Notes: generated by a model from the letters alone, not told the origin. DNA of 64,000 nt from Lepus europaeus (GCF_033115175.1 NC_084835.1:31205858-31269857), one strand, 5' to 3'; shown: positions 34,796-47,205, counted from the stretch's first letter. Numbers and translations: made by a program.

Positions 34796-36129
34796 CATTC
34801 TCCACTAAAAGGAGCCAGAAATGATAGAACAAACAACTGATACCAGGGCCAGAACAGAAACTTACAGGATGAGCTTGGAATAGCTTTCCCAGGGAGCTGT
34901 AAACTATTCAAAGAATGATGGACTATATACAACAAGAGCTAAGAATTAACTTGCAGCACTCTCTCACTGGATCCAATCTAGGACAACTGTAACATCAAAG
35001 CACAGACCACCACATTGTAACTCAAGGGCTACAACAAAAAACCATGACTGCACTGATATCAATCAATGAACAAATGATGGAGGGAATGATCATGTTCTTC
35101 CCTTACTACTAAGTTCCATTTAGAAAACACAGAAAGAATGAGAAAATTAATATTCAGCAGTCACCATACCAATCACTGCTTCAGGCAAGCATGTTAACAT
35201 TATGGGAACAAGGAACACATACAGAGGAATTCTTTGTTCTCTTTTCACAGTTTTCTGTCAATTCTGAAATTATTTCAAAATAAAGATTTTCTTAAACAAA
35301 TGGATTTAATGAATTGACTTTTTTTTTGTTTCTTCCTTTTTTTTAAAATTAAGTCGCTCACTCCAAAATTCTCCTCAAGGGTCATTTTCTACAGTCACTC
35401 CATTAATGTGCTGCCTGATCTTAAAACTCTTGTAATGGTCTCCAACCCCTCATTCTATCAACGGACTGACCTGTATCTACAAACAAACCTCGTCCCCTCC
35501 TTTATTTCTATCTCTAGGTGATCTTATCTATCTCCATGACTATAGACATCATCTATGTAAGCTGTCATGTTCTAAAGCTATATCTCTACCAATGAGTTCT
35601 TCCTGAAATTTCCAGTGTAGCCAAAGTTAACATCTTGGTGTTCCCAGATCCTTCATCTGTTTCTTAGCCATCTGAATAAGCAATACTACCATTTACTCAG
35701 CAAAATCAGGGCAAAACCCAAGAGTTGTCCTTGGTGCTTCTTTTCTGCCCCTCTACACCTACTGTGAGAAGTTCTGTCATGTCTACATTCAAAATATATC
35801 CCAAGTCTAACAATTTCTCTTTAGAGCCAATGTTACTGCTCTAAAGCAGGATTGCCTCCTCTACAATGTCATCTTCGACAATGACTGGTTCTTTCTGTAT
35901 TTTATTCTTGCCCTGGTTACCATTCATGTTTTAAAGTACCAAAGCACGGTTTTTCCCACTTGGATATGAGGGCTTTGTAGACTACATTAAGTGTAGTGTA
36001 AAGTCATTAGAAAATTTTACTCATGAAGATACTATAGTTTTATTTACTTTTAATTAAATGTCACTTAAACAGTTATCAGTCATTTGAGCACCTACTATTT
36101 GAACTCAATACAATAGTTTTTGCCAATTT
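34796..36129. other. intronic sequence, no gene recognised
   Basis: DNAH12 intron 4. The part from about 35390 to 35930 (GTAATGGTCTCCAACCCC and on) has the look of an old interspersed repeat that I cannot assign. Confidence 0.4.
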
Positions 36130-36141
36130 AAAAGCAACTAC

Positions 36142-36425
36142 ACTGGCACCCCAGGTTCTAGTCCCAGTTGGGACGCCAGATTCTATCCTGGTTGCTCCTC
36201 TTCCAGTCCAGCTCTCTGCTGTGGCCCAGGAGGGCAGTAGAGGATGGCCCAAGTGCCTGGGCCCTGCACCTGCATGGGAGACCAGGAGGAAGCACCTGGC
36301 TCCTGGCTTCAGAGCAGCGCAGCGCCGGCTGTAGCGGCCATTAGGGGAGTGAACCAACAGAAGCAAGACCTTTCATTCTGTCTCTCTCTGTCTCTCTAAC
36401 TCTGCCTGTCCAAAAAAAAAAAAAA
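36142..36425 (+). mobile_element. 5'-truncated young C-type SINE
   Basis: AAAAGCAACTAC flanks it (36130-36141 and 36426-36437). The body begins at TGGCACCCCAGGTTCTAG, so the head is missing. Confidence 0.88.
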
Positions 36426-36461
36426 AAAAGCAACTACGACCCTCAAGATTAAGAATTATGT

Positions 36462-36773
36462 TTTATTATTTTTAGACATGCATTTATCTATTTGAAAGTC
36501 AGAGTTACAGAGATCTTTGATCTGCCAGTTCACTCCTAAAATGGCTGCAACGGCTGGGGTTGGGCCAGGACAAAAATAGGAGCCAGAAGCTTCTTCCAGG
36601 TCTCCCACTGGGGTAGAAGGGCCCAAGTTCTTGGACCATTTTCCACTGCTTTTCCCAGGCCATGAGAAGGGAGCTAGATTGGAAGTAGAGCAGCTGGGAC
36701 CCAAACCAGCACCAATATGGGATGTCATCATCACAGGCAGAGGCTTTACCCACTACACTACAATGCCAGCCTC
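36462..36773 (-). mobile_element. C-type SINE, older
   Basis: TTTGAAAGTCAGAGTTACAG at the left; ACTACACTACAATGCCAGCC at the right. Confidence 0.8.
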
Positions 36774-36797
36774 CAGGAAATAAATAAATCTTTTTAA

Positions 36798-37104
36798 AAA
36801 TAAACCTATTTGAAAGTCAGAGTTAAAGACAGAGAGAGAGGTCTTCCATCCATTGGTTCACTCCCCAAATGGCTGCAATGGCCAGAGCTGGGCTGATCCA
36901 AAGCCAGGAGCCTGGAGCCTGGAGCCTCTTCTAGGTTTCCCACATGGATGCAGGGGCCCAAGGACTTGGACCATCCGCCTCTGCTCTCCCCGGTTCAAAG
37001 CAGGTAGCTAGATCGGAAGTAGAGCAGCCAGGAATTGAAATGGCGCCCTCATGGGATGCTGGCGCTGCAGGCAGCTTCTTTAATGGCTATGCCTCAGCGC
37101 TAGC
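36798..37104 (-). mobile_element. C-type SINE, older
   Basis: TTTGAAAGTCAGAGTTAAAG at the left; CTCAGCGCTAGCC at the right. A plus-strand SINE tail fragment follows at 37108-37230. Confidence 0.8.
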
Positions 37105-37525
37105 CACGGAAATAGGCTCCTAGTTTTGGCCTGGCCCAGCCCTGGCTGCTGCAGGCATTTGAAGAGTACATCAGCAGATTGAAGATCTCTATCTCCAACT
37201 CTGTGCTTCTGCAACTTGCGCAAGGTTTTTTTTTCCCAACAATTGTATCATTTTAAATTTCTCCTATACTCTCTTCCCTGAAAGTTTTAAAAAATACTTA
37301 TGTCTCAAATTTAAAACCATCATCAATTTTTACTTAATTTCTGTACAAAGGTTTTCGTTTTGGTTTTATAGATGTCTAACTGTTCCACCGCACTCACTCA
37401 AAAGACTATCCTTCCTGTGTTGAACAATTTTTGCCAAAAATAAGCTGGTTGTACTTGTGAGTCTATCTCTGAATCACCTATTGTGTTCTAACTCATTTGC
37501 CTAACTATTTCAAAGTAAAACATTT

Positions 37526-37777
37526 TTATTTTGACAGGCAGAGTTATAGACAGTGTGACAGAGAGACAGAGACAAAGGGCTTCCTTCCGTTGGTCCACTC
37601 CCCAAATGGCCGCAACGGCTGGCACTGCGCCAAAACGAAGCCAGGAGCCAGGTGCCCCCTCCCAGTCTCCCATGCAGGTGCAGGAGCCCAAGCACTGGGG
37701 CCATCCTCCACTGCCTTCCCAGGCCACAGCAGAGACCTGGACTAGAAGAGGAGCAACCGGGACTAGAACCCGGTGCT
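37526..37777 (-). mobile_element. 5'-truncated C-type SINE with target duplication
   Basis: CAAAGTAAAACATTT flanks it (37511-37525 and 37778-37792). It ends at AACCCGGTGCT, so the head is missing. Confidence 0.88.
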
Positions 37778-38266
37778 CAAAGTAAAACATTTATAAAAAT
37801 TCAGTTGCAGGTCCCCTAAGAGAAGTACTGAAAAAATATCCTGTGGATTTGGCAATGGGCATTGTTGACATCAATGTTGAGGTTACTAGAAGCCAGACTG
37901 CCCAGAGCAAAAAAAACTAAAATCTATGCATATTTTTTCATAATTCATGGATGTTTTGATGATTCCCTCATGTACACAAGTATATCTTGTAATTCATGCA
38001 GTCACACAAACATTTACTACTAAATTTAACAAAAGAAAGGAAGGAAGAGGGAGGGAGGGAGGAAGGGAGCAAAGCATCACTATATTCTTTGAATTGTATC
38101 TGAACTATTTATAATCTGTTCTCTTTACATTAACAGAAAAATCGTATTACTATCTTGGGGTGGTTTTTTATCAGTTCTTATACCCACTAAGGAGGGAGAT
38201 GCACGTTCAAAGCTTCAAGGAAACATGGAAGACAGGAGGAGGAAGGACTTTTAGAAATAAAAATAG

Positions 38267-38592
38267 AGGCACCAGCGCCGCGGCACAGTAGGTTAATCCT
38301 CTGCCTGCGGCGCTGGCATTCCACATGGGTGCCAGTTCTAGTCCCAGCTGCTCTACTTCCAGTCCAGCTCTCTGCTATGGCCTGGGAAAGCAGTGGAAGA
38401 CAGCCCAAGTCCCTGGGCCCCTGCACCCACATGGGAGACCAGGAAGAAGCTCTTGGCTTCGGACTGGCACAGCTCCAGCCGTTGCAGCCATATGAGGGGT
38501 GAACCAACAGAAGGAAGACCTTTCTCTCTGTCTTTTCCTCTTACTGTCTGTAACTCTACCTATCAAATAAACTAAATAAATTTTTTTTTAAA
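38267..38592 (+). mobile_element. C-type SINE
   Basis: GGCACCAGCGCCGCGGCAC head; CTATCAAATAAACTAAATAA tail. Confidence 0.85.
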
Positions 38593-38609
38593 AAGCAAAG
38601 AAAAATAGA

Positions 38610-38885
38610 AGTTTAGCCTAGCGGTTAAGATTATCCATATTTGAGCACCTGGATTCCATACCTGGCTCCTAATTCCACCTTCCTGCTAAAGCAGTCCCTG
38701 AGCGGGGGAAGTAGTAAGGGTTCAATTAAATGGGCTCCTGCTACCATGTGGGATATCTGGCTTAGATTCTCCATTTTCTGGCTGCAGCCTGGCCCAGCGC
38801 TGGCCATGTCAGGCACTTAGGAATAAACCAGCAGATGGGGGTCCACACACACACACACACACACAAACACACCCCAAAAGCTGCA
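38610..38885 (+). mobile_element. old C-type SINE ending in a CA repeat
   Basis: TAGCCTAGCGGTTAAGAT head; GAATAAACCAGCAGATGG near the end, then (CA)n at 38843-38875. Confidence 0.6.
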
Positions 38886-39535
38886 ATAGTTTAAAAAATG
38901 TTCTAAATGTCCTCAGCAGAGACTTAATAACCTCAGCCCTAATCCATGAAGGGGCCCTTAAGGGACTTGGGAAGCTTACATGGCCCTCTGGTCATGTAAT
39001 AGTATTTGCTCCATTGTGTAACCAGCTCCATCAGTTTCCACAGCCTTTTCCAATAAGGAAATTATACATGTTGTCATTGTCCATGCATCACATTATCCCA
39101 TGTTGTCACCCATGCAGGGATTTTTTTTTTTAATCTCTAGCACTGACCATATGACTAGCACAGAATAGATTCTCAATGCTTATTTGCTTACTTGATAGAG
39201 AACCATCAACCTAACATTAGGATATCAATTATTGCCCTATTAGAAAAAGTAAAGCATTTCCTGTATAACTGTCACTCTGATTATTTTCAATTGTCAGGAA
39301 TAACACCTAAAATATTTATACAACTAATCCTCAAATAATGAATTACAATAAAAATGTAACTCCTAAAGCCCATATTATTGTCTGTCATGTTTGTCCTCTT
39401 GAGCAGAGGAAATAACAATCTCAGCTTCTAAATTTCTTTTGTAGGACGAGGCTTAGCAAATGGTCCTAGAAGGAACTACTTTATAATAATTTCTTTGTAC
39501 ACTTTCAAAACAAGAAATATAAAAAGTGAACTCAC

Positions 39536-39562
39536 TGCTTTTTTTTTCAGCTCACTGGTCAT
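39536..39562 (-). CDS. DNAH12: DNAH12 microexon 4 (27 nt), residues 85-93
   Basis: This 27-nt exon encodes MTSELKKKA. Its acceptor is TTTTGACAG and its donor is GCA|GTGAGT. It is phase 0 on both sides, so skipping it would keep the frame. The MTSE..KK.. stretch directly before FNYIYMK is what I recall of the DNAH12 family at this point. It contains an unbroken run of nine A on the coding strand, read as three lysine codons. It was found by requiring phase continuity between exons 3 and 5 and is too short to appear as an open frame. Confidence 0.82.
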
Positions 39563-39726
39563 CTGTCAAAAACAAACAAGACATTATTAAATCAAAGAAG
39601 TTTAAAGTGATTTCTTCAGAAACTTCAAACAATTCTAAAGTAAATATTAATGTTTGTTAAATATTGGTTACATTGAAATTGACTTAAGAAACAGCATAAG
39701 GATAAACCACAGAGAGCGTTACTTAC

Positions 39727-39808
39727 AGTATTCGGATAATCTATCTCTGGTAACACAGGTGTCCTCTTAGCCAATGTTCCATCTAAATGTTTTTTGGCTC
39801 TATCAATT
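39727..39808 (-). CDS. DNAH12: DNAH12 exon 3, residues 57-84
   Basis: The reading frame gives IDRAKKHLDGTLAKRT then PVLPEIDYPNT, in the N-terminal tail. The acceptor is ATAAATTTCAG and the donor is CCGAATACT|GTAAGT. The first base completes codon 57 from exon 2 and the exon ends in phase 0. Intron 2, upstream in the gene, is 8.5 kb and holds SINEs, an L2, an LTR-like block and an LTR remnant. Confidence 0.94.
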
Positions 39809-40054
39809 CTGAAATTTATAATGAGAAAAATGGGTGACCCTGTTAAGATCAACTTAGCATAAATTATTAAAATATTACAATTTGAATATTTTCCACTTAA
39901 AAGAGATGGTCAAGACTTCATCTTACTGAATTTTATGAGAAACAAGTCCCAGTAGACACACCATCAATAAGACTTTAATTTTCAAATTATTTATGTGTAA
40001 TTCCAAAGGATAAGACTAAAAATAGGTCAATTTTTTCCATTAAAACTTCTGTAC

Positions 40055-40285
40055 TTGCGGGTATCATCTCCACTTGAGTGTCAACCCATCAGGGCAGTCT
40101 TCCCTTAGCCCCTATATTAAGTAGCATCTCCTTCACAACCCATCCCTTTATGCTCACTTATCTTGCTTCACAGCATTTAGCATTTGATATAATACATGCT
40201 GTAGACTGTCTTATTATTACCTTTATCCCCAATGCCTCCAACAGTACCTGGCACATAGAAGGGACTCAATAAAAAGCTTTCATTA
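40055..40285 (+). repeat. L2 (LINE2) 3' end fragment
   Basis: CTCCACTTGAGTGTCAACCC leads on to CCAACAGTACCTGGCACATA then GAAGGGACTCAATAAA, the typical L2 tail. In DNAH12 intron 2. Confidence 0.65.
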
Positions 40286-40399
40286 TCCATAAAATCTCAT
40301 TTCCTCTCTGTGCTATCATAATCCAGCTGTCAACAAATATTAAATGTCTACATTATCCAAATTACTACATGAAATATTGCTAAAATATAGCAGCAACAA

Positions 40400-40880
40400 A
40401 TCTCAAGGAATTTATAAACCGATCAAGTGAAAAGAACAGAGTATGATATGGGCACTCAAAGGCTTCTTGCCCCTTCCCCAACTCCTCCCTCCCATTTCCT
40501 CCCTTCAGATTGAGACCCTTGGTGCAGAACCAGGCACAACCTCCCCTCCATTCCTTACAAAACAACTGGTCAAACTGACTAGCTGCACAGCGCAGCTTGT
40601 CTAACAGATTAAAGTTCCCAGAGGCTTCAAAGAGTGCCCTACTCCCCACTTCTCCCCAGCTGCAAAGTCTTTTCCCTGCCCCCAACAGCCGCAAACTCCT
40701 TCCTTAACCAGATAAAAACCCCAGCCCTAATTGTGATTTGTCATGCAGTCTCTTCTCCAGAACAGACTGCCCCCACCTCTTTGCTTCAATAAAGCAACCT
40801 GTCTGTTGAAGTAGGTCTCTGTCTCCTTTCTCCATCCTTTTCTGGGGTACAAAAGGCCAGAACCCTGAGCTATTCCAAAC
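40400..40880 (+). repeat. LTR-like block (solo LTR candidate)
   Basis: It has a TATA-like GATAAAAACCCCAGCC near 40710, AATAAAGCAACC at 40789-40800 and a TC-rich R/U5-like stretch (GTCTCTGTCTCCTTTCTCC). This is the layout of a gammaretroviral-type LTR. Borders are uncertain. In DNAH12 intron 2, opposite to the gene. Confidence 0.5.
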
Positions 40881-41232
40881 CTCACAGGCACACTCTGGAG
40901 TTTCAGAGAAGATGTAAGTTCATCTCCACCTAGAAGTTTCTGTGAAGGCCACACAAACTCAGCTTTGCTATGAGCTTTACATGAAAGAGATTTTCAGTAG
41001 AGATGTGGTTTTCTCAGGAAATGGAGGGGAAAAAAAAAACCTGTTAAGATGCAGGAAAGATCAAAGGAACAAGGAGGGAGCAGGGAGTTGTCCCATCTGC
41101 TCCAAGATTATGAGACCAGGTAGAGACAGGGTTGGAGAATTCAGCTGGAATATCCAGTTATGAGCCTCAAGTAGCAAGCTTTTAATTTAATAAATAGGGA
41201 GTCATTCAAGTTTCTGAGTATGGAGGCTTTTT

Positions 41233-41557
41233 TAAAAGAATTTACTTATTATTTATGTACTTATTTGAAAGGCAGAGCAACAAAGAGACAAACAGAGAGA
41301 AGGAAGAAGAAAAAAAGGAGGTGGGGGGAGAGGTCTTCCATTCAGGGCTGCAACAGCCATGGCTGGACCAGGCCCAAGTCACGAGCCAGGAATTCCATCC
41401 TCATCTCCCACATGGGTGGCTTGGGCCACCCTCCATTGCCTTCCTAGGTGCATCAGCAGGCAGCTGGATCTGAAGGGGAGCAGCCCTTCGAACCCACACT
41501 CTGGTACGGGATCCAAGTATGAAAAGCAGCAGTTTAATCTGTTGACAACGCCAGCCC
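41233..41557 (-). mobile_element. C-type SINE, older
   Basis: TTATTTGAAAGGCAGAGCAAC at the left; CTGTTGACAACGCCAGCC at the right. Confidence 0.75.
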
Positions 41558-41571
41558 TGTGGAAACTTTTT

Positions 41572-41910
41572 TTTTTTTTTTTTTGACAGGCAGGGTGGAC
41601 AGTGAGAGAGAGACAGAAAGGAAGGTCTTCCTTTTTCCGTTGGTTCACCCCGCAATGGCTGCTGCGGCTGGCACGCTGCAGCCTGCGTGCTGCACTGATC
41701 CGAAGCCAGGAGCCAGGTGCTTTTCCTGGTCTCCATGCGGGTGCAGGGCCCAAGGACTTGGACCATCCTCCACTGCACTCCTGGGCCACAGCAGAGAGTT
41801 GGACTGGAAGAGGAGCAACCGGGACAGAATCTGGCCCCCCGACCAGGACTAGAACCCAGTGTGCCAGAGCTGCAGGCAGAGGATCAGCCTATTGAGCCGC
41901 GGCGCAGGCC
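41572..41910 (-). mobile_element. young C-type SINE
   Basis: GACAGGCAGGGTGGACAG at the left; GAGCCGCGGCGCAGGCC at the right. CCTGTGGAAAC flanks it (near 41557-41567 and 41911-41921). Confidence 0.9.
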
Positions 41911-41925
41911 CCTGTGGAAACATTT

Positions 41926-42917
41926 TTATGAAGGGCAATCTAACAGTTTACCAAGGCTAGATACATTACAGGAGAGAGCTCATCAGAGGTTCTTGTCTTC
42001 TCCCAAGAAAAGAATTCAGACTTTAGACATAAAGTAGCAGTAAGCATGCTAGCCAAAATTAATGAAAACAACATTTCTGATAGGCAAGGTAGGCATCTAA
42101 GGGAAGAACTGAGAACCTAGTCCACATTCAGACTAGTTTTCAAGATTGGGGTCTGGGCCCCCATTTTTCCTCCCTTCTCCATTATCTTGGATATTGTAGT
42201 GCAGGTCTTCCTGGGCATGGAATTCGTGAAATTCCTCCCAGAACTTCATCAGCACAGTGTTCCTGGACCCAACAGCCCCCTTGATGCAGGGTAGGGCAGA
42301 TTCCCCTAAGCTGCTCCCCTCTCCAATCCAGAGGGCCGGGTCCCACCCAACATAGTTATCAAAGCAGGGCAAGACTTTAGATGTGTAAACGTGGGTCTAC
42401 AACCTTTCTTCCTTTACTCAACCAAGAAAAAACTCCCATTTTCTTCAGCCCCTGTCACACAGATAGTCTGTCTCCCTTGCTACCTAACAGATACAGTGTA
42501 AGAGGTGACCACAGAGGAAAACTTACAACCTCAGAAGACTGGAGGATGCCAAGGACTTCAGGAATGAGAAAAAGCCACAATCAAAGGAACACAGCAGACA
42601 CACGAGAGAAATCAGAGGAGTAACAAAGGAACTTCAAGCAAGGGTGGCCACAGGAGCCAGGAGATCAGAATGGCCAACTTCAGTGCCTATCAAGGTGCCC
42701 AAAAGATGCACATGAAATCAACGCTCACAAGAGTGGATCTGAAAAGGACCTCCCATGTCCAGTTCAGTACTACCTCTCATACATGGATCCTCCCAACATG
42801 AGGTGCATCCATGTACCACAGCATTTGGGCAAAGGACACCAGTCATAGCTTTCTCAGACAGCCTGACTCAGCTCATTCTTAAGAACAAAAAAAAAAAAAA
42901 AGTTTTTAAATCAGCTA
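41926..42917. other. intronic sequence, no gene recognised
   Basis: DNAH12 intron 2. GC content is moderate. No splice-bounded frame on either strand. Confidence 0.45.
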
Positions 42918-43232
42918 CAATTTTTTTTCAAAGACAGAGGGACAAAAAAGAGAGAAGGTGAGATTGAGATTTGCCATCTGCTGGCTTACTCCCCAAATAC
43001 TCCCAACAGGCAAGGCTGGGTTAGGCTCAAGTCAGGAGACTAGAACTCAGGTCAGTTCTCTCATGTGTGCAGCAGGGACCCAAGTACACTAGCCATCATT
43101 TGTTGCCTCCTAGGGTGTATATTACCAAGAAGCAGGATCAGAAGTGGGGGTTCCAGGAAGCAAGGCAAGCACTCTGATACAGAATGTGGGCATCTCAAGC
43201 AATAGATTTAACCACTTTGCCAAATGTCCACT
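42918..43232 (-). mobile_element. old C-type SINE
   Basis: AAAGACAGAGGGACAAAAAAG at the left and a decayed head CACTTTGCCAAATGTCCAC at the right. Confidence 0.65.
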
Positions 43233-43359
43233 CCAGGAAAAAGTTACTTATACTGAGTTGCATCCTTTTAACTTCTCTATCCCATTCCTTCATTCCAACA
43301 GCAAGAATTACCACTTACAGTGAGATTACTTTCTGGACATTAGTTTAAGATATTTTTAT

Positions 43360-43530
43360 GTGGGGTGGTATTTGGCCTCAAGATTAAGTCACCAGTTGGG
43401 ATGCCAGCATCCTCTCCCAGAAAGCCTGCTCTATTCAAGTCCTGGCTCTACTCCCAATTCCAGCTTCCTGTCACTGTATACACTTTGGGAAGCAACAGGT
43501 GATGACTCAAGTCACCTCTTCCTATTAACT
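43360..43530 (+). mobile_element. old C-type SINE fragment
   Basis: GTGGTATTTGGCCTCAAG, GGATGCCAGCATCC and GGCTCTACTCCCAATTCC keep the SINE order. The 3' half is lost. Confidence 0.5.
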
Positions 43531-44485
43531 TAAAAAAACAAAAAACCCTAAGTGATATGTAAAGTTGCACAATTAGGCAGATTCACAGAGCTGCAGAGCC
43601 TGATGCCACAAGCCTATGCCCTCACCAGTGAGGCACAGAGATTTCCTATAAATGATGTCGTTTCAAAGTTCCTCATTTTCCTCTTAGCTGCTCCGGTTTA
43701 GCAGTGGCCTGCTTAAACTGCGACTCAGGATACCAGATGTTGTCTGACCAGCGCACAGAGTAATGTTCTCTCCTGTGTTTTAGACATTCTACATGTACTA
43801 AGGCAGCCTCAGGCTGAAGGACTTGCAAGCCATCCTATTTTCCTGTGCACTCAACTAAAACTCTAAGGCTTTTTCACATGAAGTAGAAAAGGTGCCTGGA
43901 ATACCCTCCGCCTTCTTCTCCTTGTTAAATTTAAGACTCTCCTCTGTCTTGCCTCCCTGGACAGCTTAGCTCTCAGCAGCGGCTTCTTTCAAGGAATCTG
44001 CTAACGGGCACCAGTCACCGGCAGACCTGCTCTGTCATTACCCCAACAGAAATAGGCCTAACTTCCTTAGGCTATTTTTATATAAATGCCACCCTTTAAT
44101 AAAACAACCATTTCTGGAGTACATTTTCTCCTACTTGGTATAAATAAAAACACCTGGAAAACACCTCAATTTTATCACTCCCTTGTTTACTTTGTATATT
44201 AACCATGAAAAAGTAAAAACTGGATAGTTTCCAAAGACTGTGAGACGCTATGTTCAGTGAAGGGGAGGGAAAATCAGCAAGTTCCTGATTCTATAAAATG
44301 ATTTGGCTCAGCCCAAGAGCTCCCAGGGACCAGTCCCTGCAAGGGGACCCTTCTGCCCACAATTTCTTACATCACAATTACCACAGCTCCAGAACTCCTT
44401 CTGTCCCATCCACATCCAACCTATAGTGGTTGGAGGAGGATGCATTTCCCCCCCAAGAAATGCATGGCAATTCTCATCTCAGTAT
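43531..44485. other. intronic sequence, possible decayed LTR
   Basis: DNAH12 intron 2. CTATTTTTATATAAATGCC then CTTTAATAAAACAACC near 44070-44110 could be an LTR promoter and poly(A) region, but termini are not found. Confidence 0.3.
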
Positions 44486-44500
44486 AAATACAGCACTATG

Positions 44501-44807
44501 GGCTGGCACCGTGGCTCACTAGGCTAATCCTCCGCCTGCCATGCCAGCACCTGGGTTCTAGTCCCGGTTGGGGCGCCGGTTCTGTCCCAGTTGCCCCTCT
44601 TCCAGTCCAGCTCTCTGCTGTGGCCCAGGAGTGCAGTGGAGGATGGCCCAGGTCCTTGGGCCCTGTACCCACTTGGGAGACAAGGAGGAAGCACCTGGCT
44701 CCTGGCCTCGGATCAGGGCAGCGCGCCGGCTATGGCGACCATTTCGGGGGTGAACCAACAGAAAAGGAAGACCTTTCTCTAACTCTGCCTGTCAAAAAAA
44801 AAAAAAA
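44501..44807 (+). mobile_element. young C-type SINE with target duplication
   Basis: AAATACAGCACTATG flanks it (44486-44500 and 44808-44822). GGCTGGCACCGTGGCTC head and CTGCCTGTC plus A tail. Confidence 0.9.
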
Positions 44808-45228
44808 AAATACAGCACTATGCTTCAGAATAAAGTATAACTACTTACAGATCTATATAAAACCAAAATCAGATTCTTTCTTTGAAACTCCATTCATCCA
44901 CTCATTTGTTCATTCACAGTGCCTGACACCCTCTCGATATATGGCAGGACAAAGCCAAGCACTAGATAAACAATATATGTATTAAACAACCTGCTTTCTC
45001 TGCTTAGGACATGCTCCTGCTTTTCCTCATGCCTCCCAAGCATACAAAGTCTGTTTGCTGGCTCTTCTCTTCACAATCTTAAGTATCTAAATATAACAAT
45101 TCCTACAGCTTTGGCCCTAGTTCTTTACTCTTCTCAATTCATTTATTCATTTCTCTGTCTCCCATTTCAGCTATTCCTCATATCTTTAAAAATCACCTAA
45201 ATGCTGTTGATTCCCACATTTCTATCTC

Positions 45229-45302
45229 TAGCTTCAACTTCTTTTCTTATATGGCCAATTGTCTATAGCTTCAACTTCTTTTCTTATATGGTCAATTGTC
45301 TA
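45229..45302. repeat. 37-bp tandem duplication
   Basis: Two copies of a 37-base unit (45229-45265 and 45266-45302) starting TAGCTTCAACTTC differ by a single C/T. Confidence 0.9.
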
Positions 45303-45329
45303 TTAACATACTTACCTAAAACACTATGT

Positions 45330-46120
45330 AAATATGGCCTCAACCAGAGACAAAGAAAAAGAGAAGCAGACCCCTCCTCCCAACACATTCCTTGAACAGT
45401 GGCTGCTCGCAATTAACTAGTGAAGCAACTGCCCACTGTACTTTGTCTACGGAGGGAAGAAGTCCCAAGTTCTGCTTCTGTAAACTCCAGTCATAGATCT
45501 GTCCTAATAAATCTGCCCCTAGTATCTCTTTTTTTTTTTAAAGATTCTATTTATTTATTTGAGAGGTATTTAAGATTTTATTTATTTTATTCTTTATTTA
45601 TTTACAGTGAGAGACAGACAGAAAGGTCTTCCTTCCATTGGTTCACTCCCCAAATGGCCGCAACAGCCAGAACTGCACCGATCCAAAGCCAGGTGCCAGG
45701 AGCTTTTTCCCAGGTCTCCCACGTGGGTGCACGGGCCCAAGGATTTGGGCCATCTTCCACTGCCTTCCCAGGCCACACCAGAGAGCTGAATTAGAAGAGG
45801 AACAGCCAGGACTAGAACCGGTGCCTATGTGGGATGCCAGCACCGCAGGCAGAGAATTAACCTACTGTTCCATGGTGTCGGCCCCCCTGCTATCTTCTAC
45901 AAACATACCAGGCCCACCAACCATTGGAAGTGTGGTCCTAATTCACGTAGGCTGCAATTTAAGCCCAACAATGCTGTACCAGCTAAGGTATGATGCTGAT
46001 GAACCTATAAATATAAGAAACTTGGGATTGTTGCTCAGTTCTCTGCAAATGATTCCAGCTCAGCCCACTGGCTTAATAAATTGCTTTGATCCTCCATTGT
46101 CTCTGGTGCCTGTTTGAACA
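45330..46120 (+). repeat. LTR-like block split by a SINE
   Basis: The right part has TTGTTGCTCAGTTCTCTGC, CTTAATAAATTGCTTTGATC and CATTGTCTCTGGTGCCTG, an LTR R/U5 pattern. A minus-strand SINE (45531-45886) is inserted in it. Confidence 0.45.
45531..45886 (-). mobile_element. C-type SINE with a doubled A-rich tail
   Basis: Two TTTATTTATTT blocks (near 45548 and 45583) precede the body; right end CCATGGTGTCGGCC. Confidence 0.8.
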
Positions 46121-46379
46121 GAGTCTTCCTACCTCAGACTTCTGTAACAACTATATAGGCACTTCAACCCCAAAAGATAATTATTGCTTTTGACCCTTAT
46201 GTCATGGGCTTCAATTCTCTATGAATGACACTACCATCTACCTAGCTACCAAAGCCAGTCCAATATCAAATCCTCTTAATTGTGCCGCCAAAAGACAACC
46301 CTTGTGTTATGTATTTCTCTCCTCCTCGACTGTCTCCAGTCTTATCCACCCAACCTAGTATTTATTTCCTTCCACCCTT

Positions 46380-46930
46380 TGCCCTTCTCCTTTCACGTGA
46401 ATCTCTTCTCAGTAGTCATGGTGATATTTTTAAATGTAAATACGATTTCACGTCTCTGCTTAAAACTCTTCAATAGCATCCAGTGCACTTCAACATCTGC
46501 ATCTCTTACCACATTCTAGAAAGCCCTGCACAATCTGGCACCACCTTCCTCTCCAGCTTCACCCCCAGGTTCATGTCACCCTAGGGATACTGGCCTTTGA
46601 CACACTAAAAGCATTCATATTTCAGGGCATTCATACTTTATACCCTCTTTGCTAGGTTGCTTTTCTCATGTTTATTTCAAAGAAAATTCTTCCCATTGTT
46701 TACATCTCTACTTAAAGACCATCACCCCAGGCCCTTCCTGTGGGGTTCCTGGGAACACCATCCCTTGCCCGTCTCCATCCCACTATCTTGGTTCTTCATG
46801 GCATCTATAACCATCTAAAAGGTTAACCTACACCCGTCTTTCCTATTTGTCTCCTCCCACAGAGCACACAAATCTCTTCAATAGTCTTTTCTGTTGTGTA
46901 TGTATTTAGCATTTGCTAAATAAACTGATA
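46380..46930 (+). repeat. L2 (LINE2) fragment
   Basis: It contains AAAACTCTTCAATAGCATCC, AAAGCCCTGCACAATCTGGC, ACCTTCCTCTCCAGCTTCAC and a terminal ATTTAGCATTTGCTAAATAA, the order of an L2 3' half. In DNAH12 intron 2. Confidence 0.6.
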
Positions 46931-47205
46931 TAAGAGAAATACGTAGAAAGGGTTAAGGCTGCATAAAGGGATTCAGAGAAGGCTTTCTAGAAAAGTTGGT
47001 CTACAAAGCTTCAAAACTAGTTTAACTGAGGCAGTGCTAGAGAAGAAACTACAGAATTCATGGAATTTCAAGCAGTTTAACACGACAATGTGAAATAGTG
47101 ACAAGTGTTTAAGTCACTCCTATAGAGCTCTTGTTTACTCTCTAAACAAACTGAAATATTCAGCTGAATCATAAGAATGCAATGGGTAAATTATCTCCAA
47201 CAGGG

